Made by a program: the position numbers and the translations under genes. 5,272 nt of DNA from Congregibacter sp. Its GTDB lineage: Bacteria > Pseudomonadota > Gammaproteobacteria > Pseudomonadales > Halieaceae. Positions within the stretch are counted from its first letter, which is position 1. Each line of letters starts with the position of its first letter. The notes beneath the pieces are model-generated. The model was not told the origin of the DNA. It saw only the letters and a program-made list of their open reading frames with translations, and ran no database searches. Where the stretch lies: NCBI GenBank assembly GCA_013911345.1, contig JACETJ010000122.1, positions 1 to 5,272 on the forward strand, in the 5' to 3' direction. This document shows positions 1 through 5,272 of the stretch, piece after piece.

Positions 1-807
1 CACGCCAACCGTCCGCATCGCGTGGTGCACACGGCCACCACCCAGACGTGTCTGAGCAACGTGAAATCCTTGTCCCTCGTTGCCTAGTAGGTTTTCGGCC
101 GGGACACGGCAGTCCTTGAATGAGATATAAGCGTGCACGCCGTCGCCTTGTTCTATGTAAGGGCCGACCGCCGAGTTGCGGATAATCTCCATGCCCGGGG
201 TGCCTTGCTCTACCAAGAAGATCGACGCCCCTTCGTGGATCGGGGCGTCTGGATTCGTTACAACCATGACCAGCAGGAAAGCAGAGAAGCGGGCATGGGA
301 GGCAAACCATTTCTCGCCGTTGATCACCCAATCGTCACCGTCTCGGGTCGCGGTGCACAGAAACTCCCCCGGATCGGCCCCCGCTTGGGGTTCTGTCATC
401 GAATAGCAGGAGGCGATTTCTGCATTGAGCAGGGGCTTGAGGTACTTTTCTTTCTGCTCCGGTGTCCCGAATTTAGCCAAAATTTCTGCGTTGCCCGAGT
501 CCGGCGCCTGACAGCCAAATACGCTTGGCCCGAAGCGGCTGCGACCTAAAATTTCATTCATCAATCCAAGATTGACCTGACCGTATCCTTGCCCCCCCAA
601 CTCGGGTTCAAGATGGCATGCCCAAAGTTGTTTCTGCTTGACGATCTCTCTCAATGGCGCCATCGCTGCGAAGGCAGGGGAGTTAGGGTCCCATGGGTCT
701 CCCGGCTCCCGAAACACTAGGTCGAGTGGTTCAATTTCCTCTCGGGTGAATTCGTCAATCCAGTCGAGTGATGCCTGAAATTCTGGGTCTGTTTCAAATG
801 ACCACAC
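1..807 (-). CDS. Acyl-CoA dehydrogenase, N-terminal 269 codons (C-terminus beyond left edge)
   Basis: FAD-dependent acyl-CoA dehydrogenase family enzyme, expected to act in the cytoplasm on a CoA thioester at the alpha-beta carbons and to pass electrons to ETF. Reading the minus strand gives an unbroken frame to the window edge. Visible are the helical N-terminal domain (about residues 1-130, with PELGGQGYG at 68-76) and the start of the beta domain, with the flavin/substrate motif YSMTEPQAGADP at 135-146 and WVINGEKWFAS at 160-170. The ETF/tetramer region then begins at TRLGGGRVHHAMRTVG (253-268). The last motif is typical of the large-chain FadE/ACAD10-11-like branch rather than short-chain BCAD types. 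The usual length is about 400 residues, so roughly one third is missing, including the region that normally carries the catalytic base. The start is GTG at 807, chosen because of an ideal ribosome site; ATG at 834 would add nine residues with no ribosome site. The gene is divergent from the SDR-kinase operon and probably co-regulated with it. The family call is firm; the substrate is unknown. Confidence 0.95.
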   Translation of the reverse strand, partial: MWSFETDPEFQASLDWIDEFTREEIEPLDLVFREPGDPWDPNSPAFAAMAPLREIVKQKQLWACHLEPELGGQGYGQVNLGLMNEILGRSRFGPSVFGCQAPDSGNAEILAKFGTPEQKEKYLKPLLNAEIASCYSMTEPQAGADPGEFLCTATRDGDDWVINGEKWFASHARFSAFLLVMVVTNPDAPIHEGASIFLVEQGTPGMEIIRNSAVGPYIEQGDGVHAYISFKDCRVPAENLLGNEGQGFHVAQTRLGGGRVHHAMRTVGV

Positions 808-814
808 GCCGCTA

Positions 815-820
815 CCTCCT
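815..820 (-). promoter_or_regulatory. Strong Shine-Dalgarno site of the acyl-CoA dehydrogenase gene
   Basis: The minus strand reads AGGAGG followed by seven bases and then GTG at 807. This full consensus at ideal spacing decides the start in favour of GTG 807 over the upstream in-frame ATG at 834, inside whose reading frame the site lies. The resulting protein start (WSFETDPEFQ) is also the usual start for this family. Confidence 0.85.
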
Positions 821-840
821 CGGGTCCGTTTCATGGCTGC

Positions 841-871
841 ATTATTGTCAGGCAACCTTCAGGGTTGCCAA
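841..871 (-). promoter_or_regulatory. Candidate promoter for the acyl-CoA dehydrogenase gene
   Basis: On the minus strand TTGGCA (871-866) differs from the -35 consensus at one base, and AATAAT (846-841) differs from the -10 consensus at one base. The spacer is 19 bases, longer than the usual 17. A transcript starting near 834 would leave about 27 untranslated bases that contain the AGGAGG site before GTG 807. The perfect palindrome at 851-869 sits between and partly over the two hexamers, a good position for a repressor. Assigned by eye only. Confidence 0.4.
851..869. promoter_or_regulatory. Perfect palindrome, candidate operator of the TetR regulator
   Basis: GGCAACC at 851-857 is followed by five bases (TTCAG) and then by its exact reverse complement GGTTGCC at 863-869. 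This is the only strong inverted repeat I noticed in the divergent control region. A 19-bp site with 7-bp arms is of the size bound by TetR-family dimers. It overlaps the possible -35 hexamers on both strands, so a single bound dimer could shut off both the acyl-CoA dehydrogenase gene and the operon. A transcription terminator is unlikely because there is no following T run and both flanking genes point away from it. Linking it to the regulator at 4403-5053 is inference. Confidence 0.55.
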
Positions 872-892
872 ATCAGTCTGCTAGTTTAGACT
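865..892 (+). promoter_or_regulatory. Candidate promoter for the SDR-kinase-synthetase operon
   Basis: TTGCCA at 865-870 matches five of six bases of the -35 consensus and TAGACT at 887-892 matches four of six of the -10 consensus, with 16 bases between. The -35 hexamer lies in the right arm of the palindrome at 851-869. A transcript from about 899 would have a leader of some 75 bases before the SDR start at 975. The match is modest, and A/T-rich sequence at 920-928 could hold another -10 element. Confidence 0.3.
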
Positions 893-962
893 TGCTAGAC
901 GCAAACAAGCAACGAGACAGATAATAAATCCAAGGGTTTGCGGCGCATTGGAGCGCGAATTT

Positions 963-966
963 GGAG
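963..966 (+). promoter_or_regulatory. Ribosome binding site of the SDR gene
   Basis: GGAG followed by eight bases and ATG at 975. It supports the ATG over the in-frame TTG at 948 and GTG at 966, neither of which has a comparable site upstream; the GTG also overlaps the GGAG. Confidence 0.7.
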
Positions 967-974
967 TGATTGAT

Positions 975-1703
975 ATGACGGGCGTCAGAGTCTGGATAGT
1001 GACAGGTGCCTCCCGAGGGATAGGCGCAGCAGTCGCGCGGTTAGCCGTCGATGCGGGGCACAAGGTGGCTCTGCTTGCACGGGGCGAGTCCGTGATAGAA
1101 GTTGCCGAATCACTGGGGGATGGCGCGGCGGGTTTCCAGTGTGACGTGGCGGATTCAGAGTCGGTTAGCGCAACGGTTGAAGCCATTGCGGCTCGATTTG
1201 GACGTATTGATGTTCTAGTAAACAACGCTGGCGTTCACCGGGGTGGCAAGGTGCATCGCCTAACTGATGAGGCCTGGCAAGAGGTGCTGCAAGTCAACCT
1301 GACGGGCGCCATGAGTATGACCCGCGCCGTCGTGCCTCACATGGGTGGCGGCTCCTCGGTGATTAACGTGGGCGCCGTGGTTGGATTCCGTGGCTTTCCC
1401 GGCGACTCAGCCTATGCCTCCTCAAAAGCAGGATTGTCGGGACTCACGAAGGCGCTGGCGATTGAGTTGGCCCCCAAGGCCATTACGGCCAATCTCGTGA
1501 TTCCTGGTCTGGTGCTGACCGAAATGACCTCCGAACTCAGTGAAATCGCATTGAGTAAATTGACCGAGCAAATTCCCTTGCGACGGCTCGCCGAGGATCG
1601 TGAGATCGCCGAGGTGGTGTGTTGGGTGGCGCAGAGTCAGTACATGACGGGCGCAGTGGTACCAGTGGATGGTGGTCTGCTGTCCAGCTTCGGTGTGGTG
1701 TGA
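975..1703 (+). CDS. Short-chain dehydrogenase/reductase (FabG-like), catalytic Ser replaced by Ala
   Basis: A classical SDR of 242 residues, the usual length, expected to interconvert a hydroxyl and a keto group on a soluble, probably CoA-bound, substrate using NAD(P)H. Visible in order are the cofactor motif TGASRGIG (10-17), Arg36 after the second strand (with Arg14, hinting at NADPH), CDV at 56-58, NNAG at 83-86, Asn108, the YASSK catalytic pair Tyr147 and Lys151, and PG at 177-178. The segment INVGAVVG (130-137) aligns with INIGSVVG-type segments of FabG, and the residue exactly 13 before the Tyr, normally the catalytic Ser, is Ala134. Activity may therefore be lowered or altered. The start is ATG 975, preceded by GGAG. 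It is the first gene of the operon, and its TGA overlaps the ATG of the kinase by one base. In an lva-like pathway this would be the LvaD role, reducing 4-oxoacyl-CoA; 3-hydroxyacyl-CoA dehydrogenase is an alternative. Confidence 0.93.
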   Translation: MTGVRVWIVTGASRGIGAAVARLAVDAGHKVALLARGESVIEVAESLGDGAAGFQCDVADSESVSATVEAIAARFGRIDVLVNNAGVHRGGKVHRLTDEAWQEVLQVNLTGAMSMTRAVVPHMGGGSSVINVGAVVGFRGFPGDSAYASSKAGLSGLTKALAIELAPKAITANLVIPGLVLTEMTSELSEIALSKLTEQIPLRRLAEDREIAEVVCWVAQSQYMTGAVVPVDGGLLSSFGVV

Positions 1704-2728
1704 TGACGGTGGAGGCCGCTGAACAGATAGCTGCCTGGCTCCGCGGCACTATGGGCTGGGACCAGGCTGAGTTCGTGTCGGCCCTAGCCGGCGGAAACTC
1801 CAATCTGACATGGCAGTTTCGCGACGGCGCGAGAGCCTGTGTCGTGCGAACACCTCCGGCTGACGATATCTCGCCAACCTCAGCGCGGGGCATTCAGCGC
1901 GAGGCGCAAATCCTACGGGCGATAGAAGATTATCCGGTAAAAGCGCCGCGTGTTCTGGCCTGGTGCGAGGACGAATCGGTCATTGGCAGGCCATTTCTTG
2001 TCCAAGAGTGGGTCGATGGCGTGGCGCTGACCGATGCCCTGCCAACAACTTATGTCGACTCGCCTGACAGCGTGAACCGTCTCGGTGAGGACTTGATCGA
2101 TCAGCTGGCTGCGCTCCACGCCGTGCCCACGGATTTGGAAGCGCTGCAAAAGCTGGGGCGTCCCGAGCGCTTTGTTGAGCGACAGATTGAGCGCTGGCTG
2201 GGCGTTCGCAGGGAGCACGCGGTGCGGGATCTGCCCGAACTGTTCTCTCTGGGAGAATGGTTGGAACGCAATGCGCCGACAGCGTCACCGCCAGCCGTTA
2301 TTCACGGCGATTACCACCTCGATAACACGTTGGCTTCCCAGGATAAGCCGGAGATCCTGGCAATCATCGACTGGGAGCTTGCCACAGTGGGCGACTGTTA
2401 TATGGATGTCGCACTTATGCTGATGTTTTGGGGCAATTACCGGACCCAGGAGCCCCCCGCCTTCAGCGCTTTACAGGCGGTGTCGCGCCGCGCCGGCGTG
2501 GTCAGTCGACGAGAACTGGCCGGTCGCTGGGCAGAATCGCTGGGACGGCCACTCAACCATATGAATTTCTACATGGCGCTGGCCTTCTGGCGCTTGGCGG
2601 CGATTATTGAGGGTGCCTACGGTTTGCATGTCGCAGGCAAGCTCGATTCTGACTACGCGCGGGGTCTGGAGTATGACGTGCCGGCGCTCCTCGCCGAGGC
2701 ACGAGCCGCGGCGGCGGGAGACTGGTAG
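1703..2728 (+). CDS. APH-fold phosphotransferase of the ACAD10/11 (LvaA-like) type
   Basis: A 341-residue kinase with the aminoglycoside-phosphotransferase fold. In characterised relatives (the N-terminal part of human ACAD11, and LvaA of Pseudomonas putida) it phosphorylates the hydroxyl of 4-hydroxyacyl-CoA. Visible are the glycine-rich GGNSNLTW loop (30-37), Arg49 in VVRTPP where many kinases have the ATP-anchoring Lys, Glu67 in QREAQIL, a hinge region near PFLVQEWVDG (97-106), the catalytic loop HGDYHLDN (201-208) with Asp203 and Asn208, and the metal-binding IDWELAT (222-228) with Asp223. All expected active-site residues are present. The start is ATG 1703, whose A is the last base of the upstream TGA, indicating translational coupling; an in-frame ATG at 1619 lies deep in the SDR gene and would add 28 residues unlike the family. 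Context with a CoA ligase, SDR and acyl-CoA dehydrogenase argues against antibiotic resistance. The substrate is not proven. Confidence 0.92.
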   Translation: MTVEAAEQIAAWLRGTMGWDQAEFVSALAGGNSNLTWQFRDGARACVVRTPPADDISPTSARGIQREAQILRAIEDYPVKAPRVLAWCEDESVIGRPFLVQEWVDGVALTDALPTTYVDSPDSVNRLGEDLIDQLAALHAVPTDLEALQKLGRPERFVERQIERWLGVRREHAVRDLPELFSLGEWLERNAPTASPPAVIHGDYHLDNTLASQDKPEILAIIDWELATVGDCYMDVALMLMFWGNYRTQEPPAFSALQAVSRRAGVVSRRELAGRWAESLGRPLNHMNFYMALAFWRLAAIIEGAYGLHVAGKLDSDYARGLEYDVPALLAEARAAAAGDW

Positions 2729-2733
2729 GTGGC

Positions 2734-2781
2734 CTGCCGAACATCATGACGAACACTATGGCGAGCACCATGATGAGCACC
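2734..2781 (+). repeat. Imperfect 12-bp tandem repeat across the synthetase start
   Basis: Three 12-base units, ATGACGAACACT (2746), ATGGCGAGCACC (2758) and ATGATGAGCACC (2770), stand in tandem and in frame. Neighbouring units differ at three and two bases. A more decayed unit, CTGCCGAACATC, precedes them at 2734 and matches the first at eight of twelve. Each of the three coding units begins with ATG and encodes MTNT, MAST and MMST, giving the synthetase several possible starts. Confidence 0.6.
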
Positions 2782-4410
2782 CCGCTTGGGGTGAAGACGC
2801 TACACCGGTTCGGCGCGCGGCACTTCAGCACCAGTCGCGTCGGTGACTACGACGGCGAGGAAATCCACTGGCGCAGTTACGCGGAGATTGATGCAAGTAG
2901 CGCTCGCCTTGCGAATGCGTTGACGCAGTTGGGTGTCGCGCCCGGGGACCGCGTTGGCACGTTTATGTGGAACAGCACCCAGCACCTGGAAACCTACTTG
3001 GCGGTGCCGTCCCTGGGTGCGGTGTTGCATACGCTCAATTGTCGGCTTTCTACGGAACACATCGCTTACATCATTAATCACGCTGCCGATCGATTCCTGA
3101 TACTCGATGCGCGATTAATCGACGGCTTTTTGCCGGTCCTGCCACTGATTCCCGATGTCGAGCATGTGATTGTGTCGGGGGGCGGTGATGAGGCGACCGC
3201 CGCGCTGAATGATCCGCGCGCCGTGTCTTACGAGTCATTGTTACGCGATGCGGAAGACAGTTTCGCCTGGCCGGAGCCTGAGGAGAACGCGGCCGCGGGT
3301 ATTTGCTACACGAGTGGCACCACGGGCAACCCGAAGGGCGTGGCCTACAGCCAGAAAACCACCTATCTGCACGCGCTGGCCTCACGTTCCGTGGACAGCT
3401 TTGCGGTGCAGGAGCGGGACGTGATTCTGATGCTACCGTCGATGTTCCACGCCAATGCCTGGGGCTTTCCCTATAGCGGCTGGATGTCCGGCGCAGACAT
3501 GGTGATGCCGGGTCCGCACCTACAGGGCCCCCATCTCCGCACTATGATCGAGTCAGCTAAGCCGACGCTGACCGCAATGGTGCCAACCCTTTTGGGCGAT
3601 CTGCTCTTAGCGGACGAAACGGCGCCGCTGGATTTGTCCTGTTTTCGGGCCATCGTATCGGGAGGATCCGCCGTGCCGTCTTCCATGATTGAAGCGGTGC
3701 GGGACCGGTGGGACGTGCCGGTGATTCAGGGATGGGGGATGACGGAGACCAGTCCTATGTGTGTGCTGTCGCATCCACCCAAAGATCTCAATGGTGAGAC
3801 AGAGACCTACTGGCGACTGAAAAGCGGTCGACCTGTCCCCGGTATCGAAGTGCGGGTTATGGATGATGAGGGCAATCTGCTGGAGCAGGATGGTGCGACA
3901 GTGGGTGAGCTTCAGTTGAAGGGCGCGTGGGTGACTGGCAGTTATATCAATGAGGAGACCGACGCCTTTACCGAGGACGGCTGGCTGCGCACCGGCGATG
4001 TGGGCATGGTGGATTCGCGGGGCTATGTGCAGCTCACGGATCGTACCAAGGATGTGATCAAGTCGGGTGGTGAGTGGATTTCTTCGGTAGACCTTGAGGA
4101 CGTACTCCTAAAGCACGACAGTGTTGCTGAGGTAGCGGTGATCGCGGTTGACGATGCGCGTTGGCAAGAACGCCCGCTTGCTATTGTGCGCAGCAAGATA
4201 GATAGCGAAGGTGATGCGCTCCCCGGACAGTTGCGCTCATTTTTGGTGGATAAAGTGGCAAAGTTTTGGGTGCCCGAATATTGGGCCGTCGTAGACGACA
4301 TTCCCAAAACCAGCGTGGGGAAAATGGATAAAAAATTGCTCCGGGAAGAAGTAGCGGCGGGAAGGCTCGCCATACAAAAACACTTGGGCTTTGGAGAGGT
4401 AAATGACTGA
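2746..4410 (+). CDS. AMP-forming acyl-CoA synthetase (AlkK-like, medium/long chain)
   Basis: ATP-dependent acid:CoA ligase of the ANL superfamily, 554 residues (usual 540-560). It forms an acyl-adenylate and then the CoA thioester, supplying the substrate for the other enzymes of the cluster. Core motifs are complete: the phosphate loop YTSGTTGNPKG (188-198), QGWGMTET (328-335), TGD with Asp418, the hinge and SGGEW segment (DRTKDVIKSGGEW, 432-444), and the catalytic C-terminal Lys526 in SVGKMDKK. The overall sequence, including LCYTSGTTGNPKG-like and KDIIKSGGEWIS-like segments, recalls AlkK of alkane degraders and LvaE. The start is uncertain: ATGs at 2746, 2758, 2770 and 2773 are in frame, with only a weak AGGTGG 13 bases before 2746. 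The start at 2758 would match the short AlkK N-terminus best. It lies 17 bases after the kinase stop, and its end overlaps the TetR gene by eight bases. Chain length cannot be read from the sequence. Confidence 0.95.
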   Translation: MTNTMASTMMSTPLGVKTLHRFGARHFSTSRVGDYDGEEIHWRSYAEIDASSARLANALTQLGVAPGDRVGTFMWNSTQHLETYLAVPSLGAVLHTLNCRLSTEHIAYIINHAADRFLILDARLIDGFLPVLPLIPDVEHVIVSGGGDEATAALNDPRAVSYESLLRDAEDSFAWPEPEENAAAGICYTSGTTGNPKGVAYSQKTTYLHALASRSVDSFAVQERDVILMLPSMFHANAWGFPYSGWMSGADMVMPGPHLQGPHLRTMIESAKPTLTAMVPTLLGDLLLADETAPLDLSCFRAIVSGGSAVPSSMIEAVRDRWDVPVIQGWGMTETSPMCVLSHPPKDLNGETETYWRLKSGRPVPGIEVRVMDDEGNLLEQDGATVGELQLKGAWVTGSYINEETDAFTEDGWLRTGDVGMVDSRGYVQLTDRTKDVIKSGGEWISSVDLEDVLLKHDSVAEVAVIAVDDARWQERPLAIVRSKIDSEGDALPGQLRSFLVDKVAKFWVPEYWAVVDDIPKTSVGKMDKKLLREEVAAGRLAIQKHLGFGEVND

Positions 4411-5053
4411 TGCTGTAATAACCGATTCGTCGGCGGGCAACGGCAATACTCAGGCTGAGCGAACCGCGCTATCAGATCAGCGGATGTTCGAGGTGGCGAT
4501 CGAGTTGGTGAATGAGCGCGGTACCGCCAAGACGACGCTCAAAGACATTGGCGAGGGCGCCGGTTACAGCCGAGGTCTCGCAAGCTACCGGTTCGGCTCT
4601 AAAGACGGCTTGTGGATGGAGCTGTTTGCCCGATTCGACGACATTTGGAAGGCCCATCTCTCCCAATACCTGACGGGCAAGCAGGGCCTTGCGGCGCTGG
4701 AGGCGGCGATTCAAGCACAGCGGGATATTTTTACCCGGGAGTCGGGTTACCTCCGGGCGATGTATATCCTCTGGTACGAGTCTTTGGGCCGGGAATCCGA
4801 TATTCGCGCCAGTCTGGCTAACCATCATGTGATTTATCGCCGCGACGTCCAGCAGTGGATCGAGCAGGGGCAGGCAGCTGGAGAGGTCAGGGCGGACGTT
4901 GACGCGGCGCACTTCGCCACAGGTTATTGCTCGACCATGTTTGGCACGATCTACCAGTGGGTGGTGGCCCCGGATGCAATTGACCTCGAGGCATTTTTTG
5001 AGCACTACGCCGCAACGGTAACGGTGGCGATTACCCAACAAAGGGGAGAGTAA
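4403..5053 (+). CDS. TetR-family transcriptional regulator
   Basis: A 216-residue regulator of usual length. After an unstructured-looking 24-residue N-terminus comes the TetR DNA-binding domain (about 25-72): a first helix at RMFEVAIELVNERG (27-40), then the helix-turn-helix TTLKDIGEGAGYSRGLASYRFGSK (44-67), with the typical Y/F-F-x-S/N-K ending as RFGSK. The remaining helical region (about 75-216) should form the dimer and ligand pocket, and the ligand in such contexts is often an acyl-CoA. The start ATG 4403 has GGAG six bases upstream and overlaps the synthetase end by eight bases, so it is co-transcribed. Being inside the operon suggests autoregulation, and the palindrome at 851-869 is the likely operator. 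Repression relieved by a pathway CoA ester is the usual logic for such genes, but it is inferred here. Confidence 0.94.
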   Translation: MTDAVITDSSAGNGNTQAERTALSDQRMFEVAIELVNERGTAKTTLKDIGEGAGYSRGLASYRFGSKDGLWMELFARFDDIWKAHLSQYLTGKQGLAALEAAIQAQRDIFTRESGYLRAMYILWYESLGRESDIRASLANHHVIYRRDVQQWIEQGQAAGEVRADVDAAHFATGYCSTMFGTIYQWVVAPDAIDLEAFFEHYAATVTVAITQQRGE

Positions 5054-5055
5054 CG

Positions 5056-5272
5056 ATGGCAAGGCTGGAAGTAGACGGTAACAAGAGTATTTATTACGAG
5101 GATTTGGGCGGTGATGGGCGCGCAATGTTGCTGATTCACGGCTGGGGGATGGATAACCGGATTTGGGATGGCGTGATTTTGCCGCTGCAGGCGGCGGGGC
5201 ACCGGGTGATCACCATGGACCATCGCGGTTGTGGTCGATCAGATCACGATTTTGCGGACCTGAGTATCGGGG
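5056..5272 (+). CDS. Alpha/beta hydrolase, N-terminal 72 codons (truncated by right edge)
   Basis: The first 72 codons of an alpha/beta-hydrolase-fold protein, whose usual length is 250-300 residues. Seen are the first strands ending in LLIHGWGMDNRIW (25-37), where HGW forms the oxyanion-hole loop, and VITMDHRGCGRSD (51-63), the conserved strand-turn preceding the second helix. The nucleophile elbow and the Asp and His of the triad lie outside the window, so activity cannot be judged. ATG 5056 has GGAG (5045-5048) at a seven-base spacing and begins two bases after the TetR stop, so it belongs to the operon. The N-terminus resembles esterases, lactonases and haloperoxidase-like hydrolases; the exact class is undetermined. 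In this setting it could release the acid substrate from an ester or lactone, or hydrolyse a product. Confidence 0.88.
   Translation, partial: MARLEVDGNKSIYYEDLGGDGRAMLLIHGWGMDNRIWDGVILPLQAAGHRVITMDHRGCGRSDHDFADLSIG

Noticed and set aside
133..549. Plus-strand open frame of 138 codons at the left end
   Set aside because: It is antisense to the acyl-CoA dehydrogenase, whose motifs are clear in the opposite strand, and its own product shows nothing recognisable.
592..598. Run of seven C (seven G on the coding minus strand) as a possible frameshift site in the dehydrogenase gene
   Set aside because: The reading frame across the run gives PELGGQGYG, which fits the family on both sides, so the gene is intact here.
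851..869. Palindrome as a transcription terminator
   Set aside because: No T run follows on either strand, the stem is only seven pairs, and both flanking genes are transcribed away from it.
1619..1702. Upstream ATG extension of the kinase gene
   Set aside because: It would overlap the SDR gene by 85 bases and add 28 residues unlike the family, whereas ATG 1703 overlaps the SDR stop in the common TGATG arrangement.
1703..2728. Aminoglycoside resistance gene
   Set aside because: The fold is shared, but the motifs (HGDYHLDN, IDWELATVGD) and the setting with fatty-acid-type enzymes match the ACAD10/11-like branch instead.
4472..5125. Long open frame of 217 codons on the minus strand opposite the TetR gene
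   Set aside because: The translation has no recognisable domain and lies opposite a complete TetR gene and the start of the hydrolase; it is a product of codon bias.
1..5272. Mobile element, CRISPR array, tRNA or rRNA, or defence system
   Set aside because: No transposase, integrase, terminal repeats, regularly spaced repeats or RNA gene was seen; genes fill nearly all of the window and look metabolic.

Overview
The window is compact bacterial DNA with a GC content that looks to be in the high fifties. Genes are tightly packed, start codons overlap stop codons, and Shine-Dalgarno sites are clear. The protein families (AlkK-type acyl-CoA synthetase, ACAD10/11-like kinase, FadE-type acyl-CoA dehydrogenase, TetR regulator) and the moderate GC suggest a Pseudomonadota genome, perhaps a marine or oligotrophic gammaproteobacterium. 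That assignment is a guess from style, not from a marker gene. There is no RNA gene, insertion sequence, CRISPR array or other sign of mobility.

Layout: from the left edge to 807, on the minus strand, lies the N-terminal 269 codons of an acyl-CoA dehydrogenase whose C-terminus is outside the window. A 167-base divergent control region (808-974) follows. It holds a perfect 7-bp-arm palindrome at 851-869 that overlaps possible -35 elements for both directions. From 975 to the right edge runs a plus-strand operon of five genes: a short-chain dehydrogenase/reductase (975-1703), an APH-fold kinase of the ACAD10/11 type (1703-2728), an AlkK-like medium/long-chain acyl-CoA synthetase (2746-4410), a TetR-family regulator (4403-5053), and an alpha/beta hydrolase truncated by the right edge (from 5056). 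The junctions are a 1-base overlap, a 17-base gap, an 8-base overlap and a 2-base gap, so the genes are almost certainly co-transcribed and in part translationally coupled.

How they may work together: the synthetase would activate a carboxylic acid to its CoA thioester. The reductase, kinase and acyl-CoA dehydrogenase match in kind the enzymes LvaD, LvaA and LvaC of the Pseudomonas putida levulinate pathway, where a 4-oxoacyl-CoA is reduced to 4-hydroxyacyl-CoA, phosphorylated on the hydroxyl, and then turned into an enoyl-CoA by an acyl-CoA dehydrogenase family enzyme. In animals the kinase and dehydrogenase are fused in ACAD10 and ACAD11. The most interesting reading is therefore an lva-like route for 4-hydroxy or 4-oxo acids, under TetR control, with an added hydrolase that might supply the acid from an ester or lactone. 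This is inference: no LvaB-like small protein is visible, the substrate is unknown, and a simpler fatty-acid or branched-acid oxidation role is possible. The reductase also has Ala where the catalytic Ser of the family should be, which is unusual for an active reductase.
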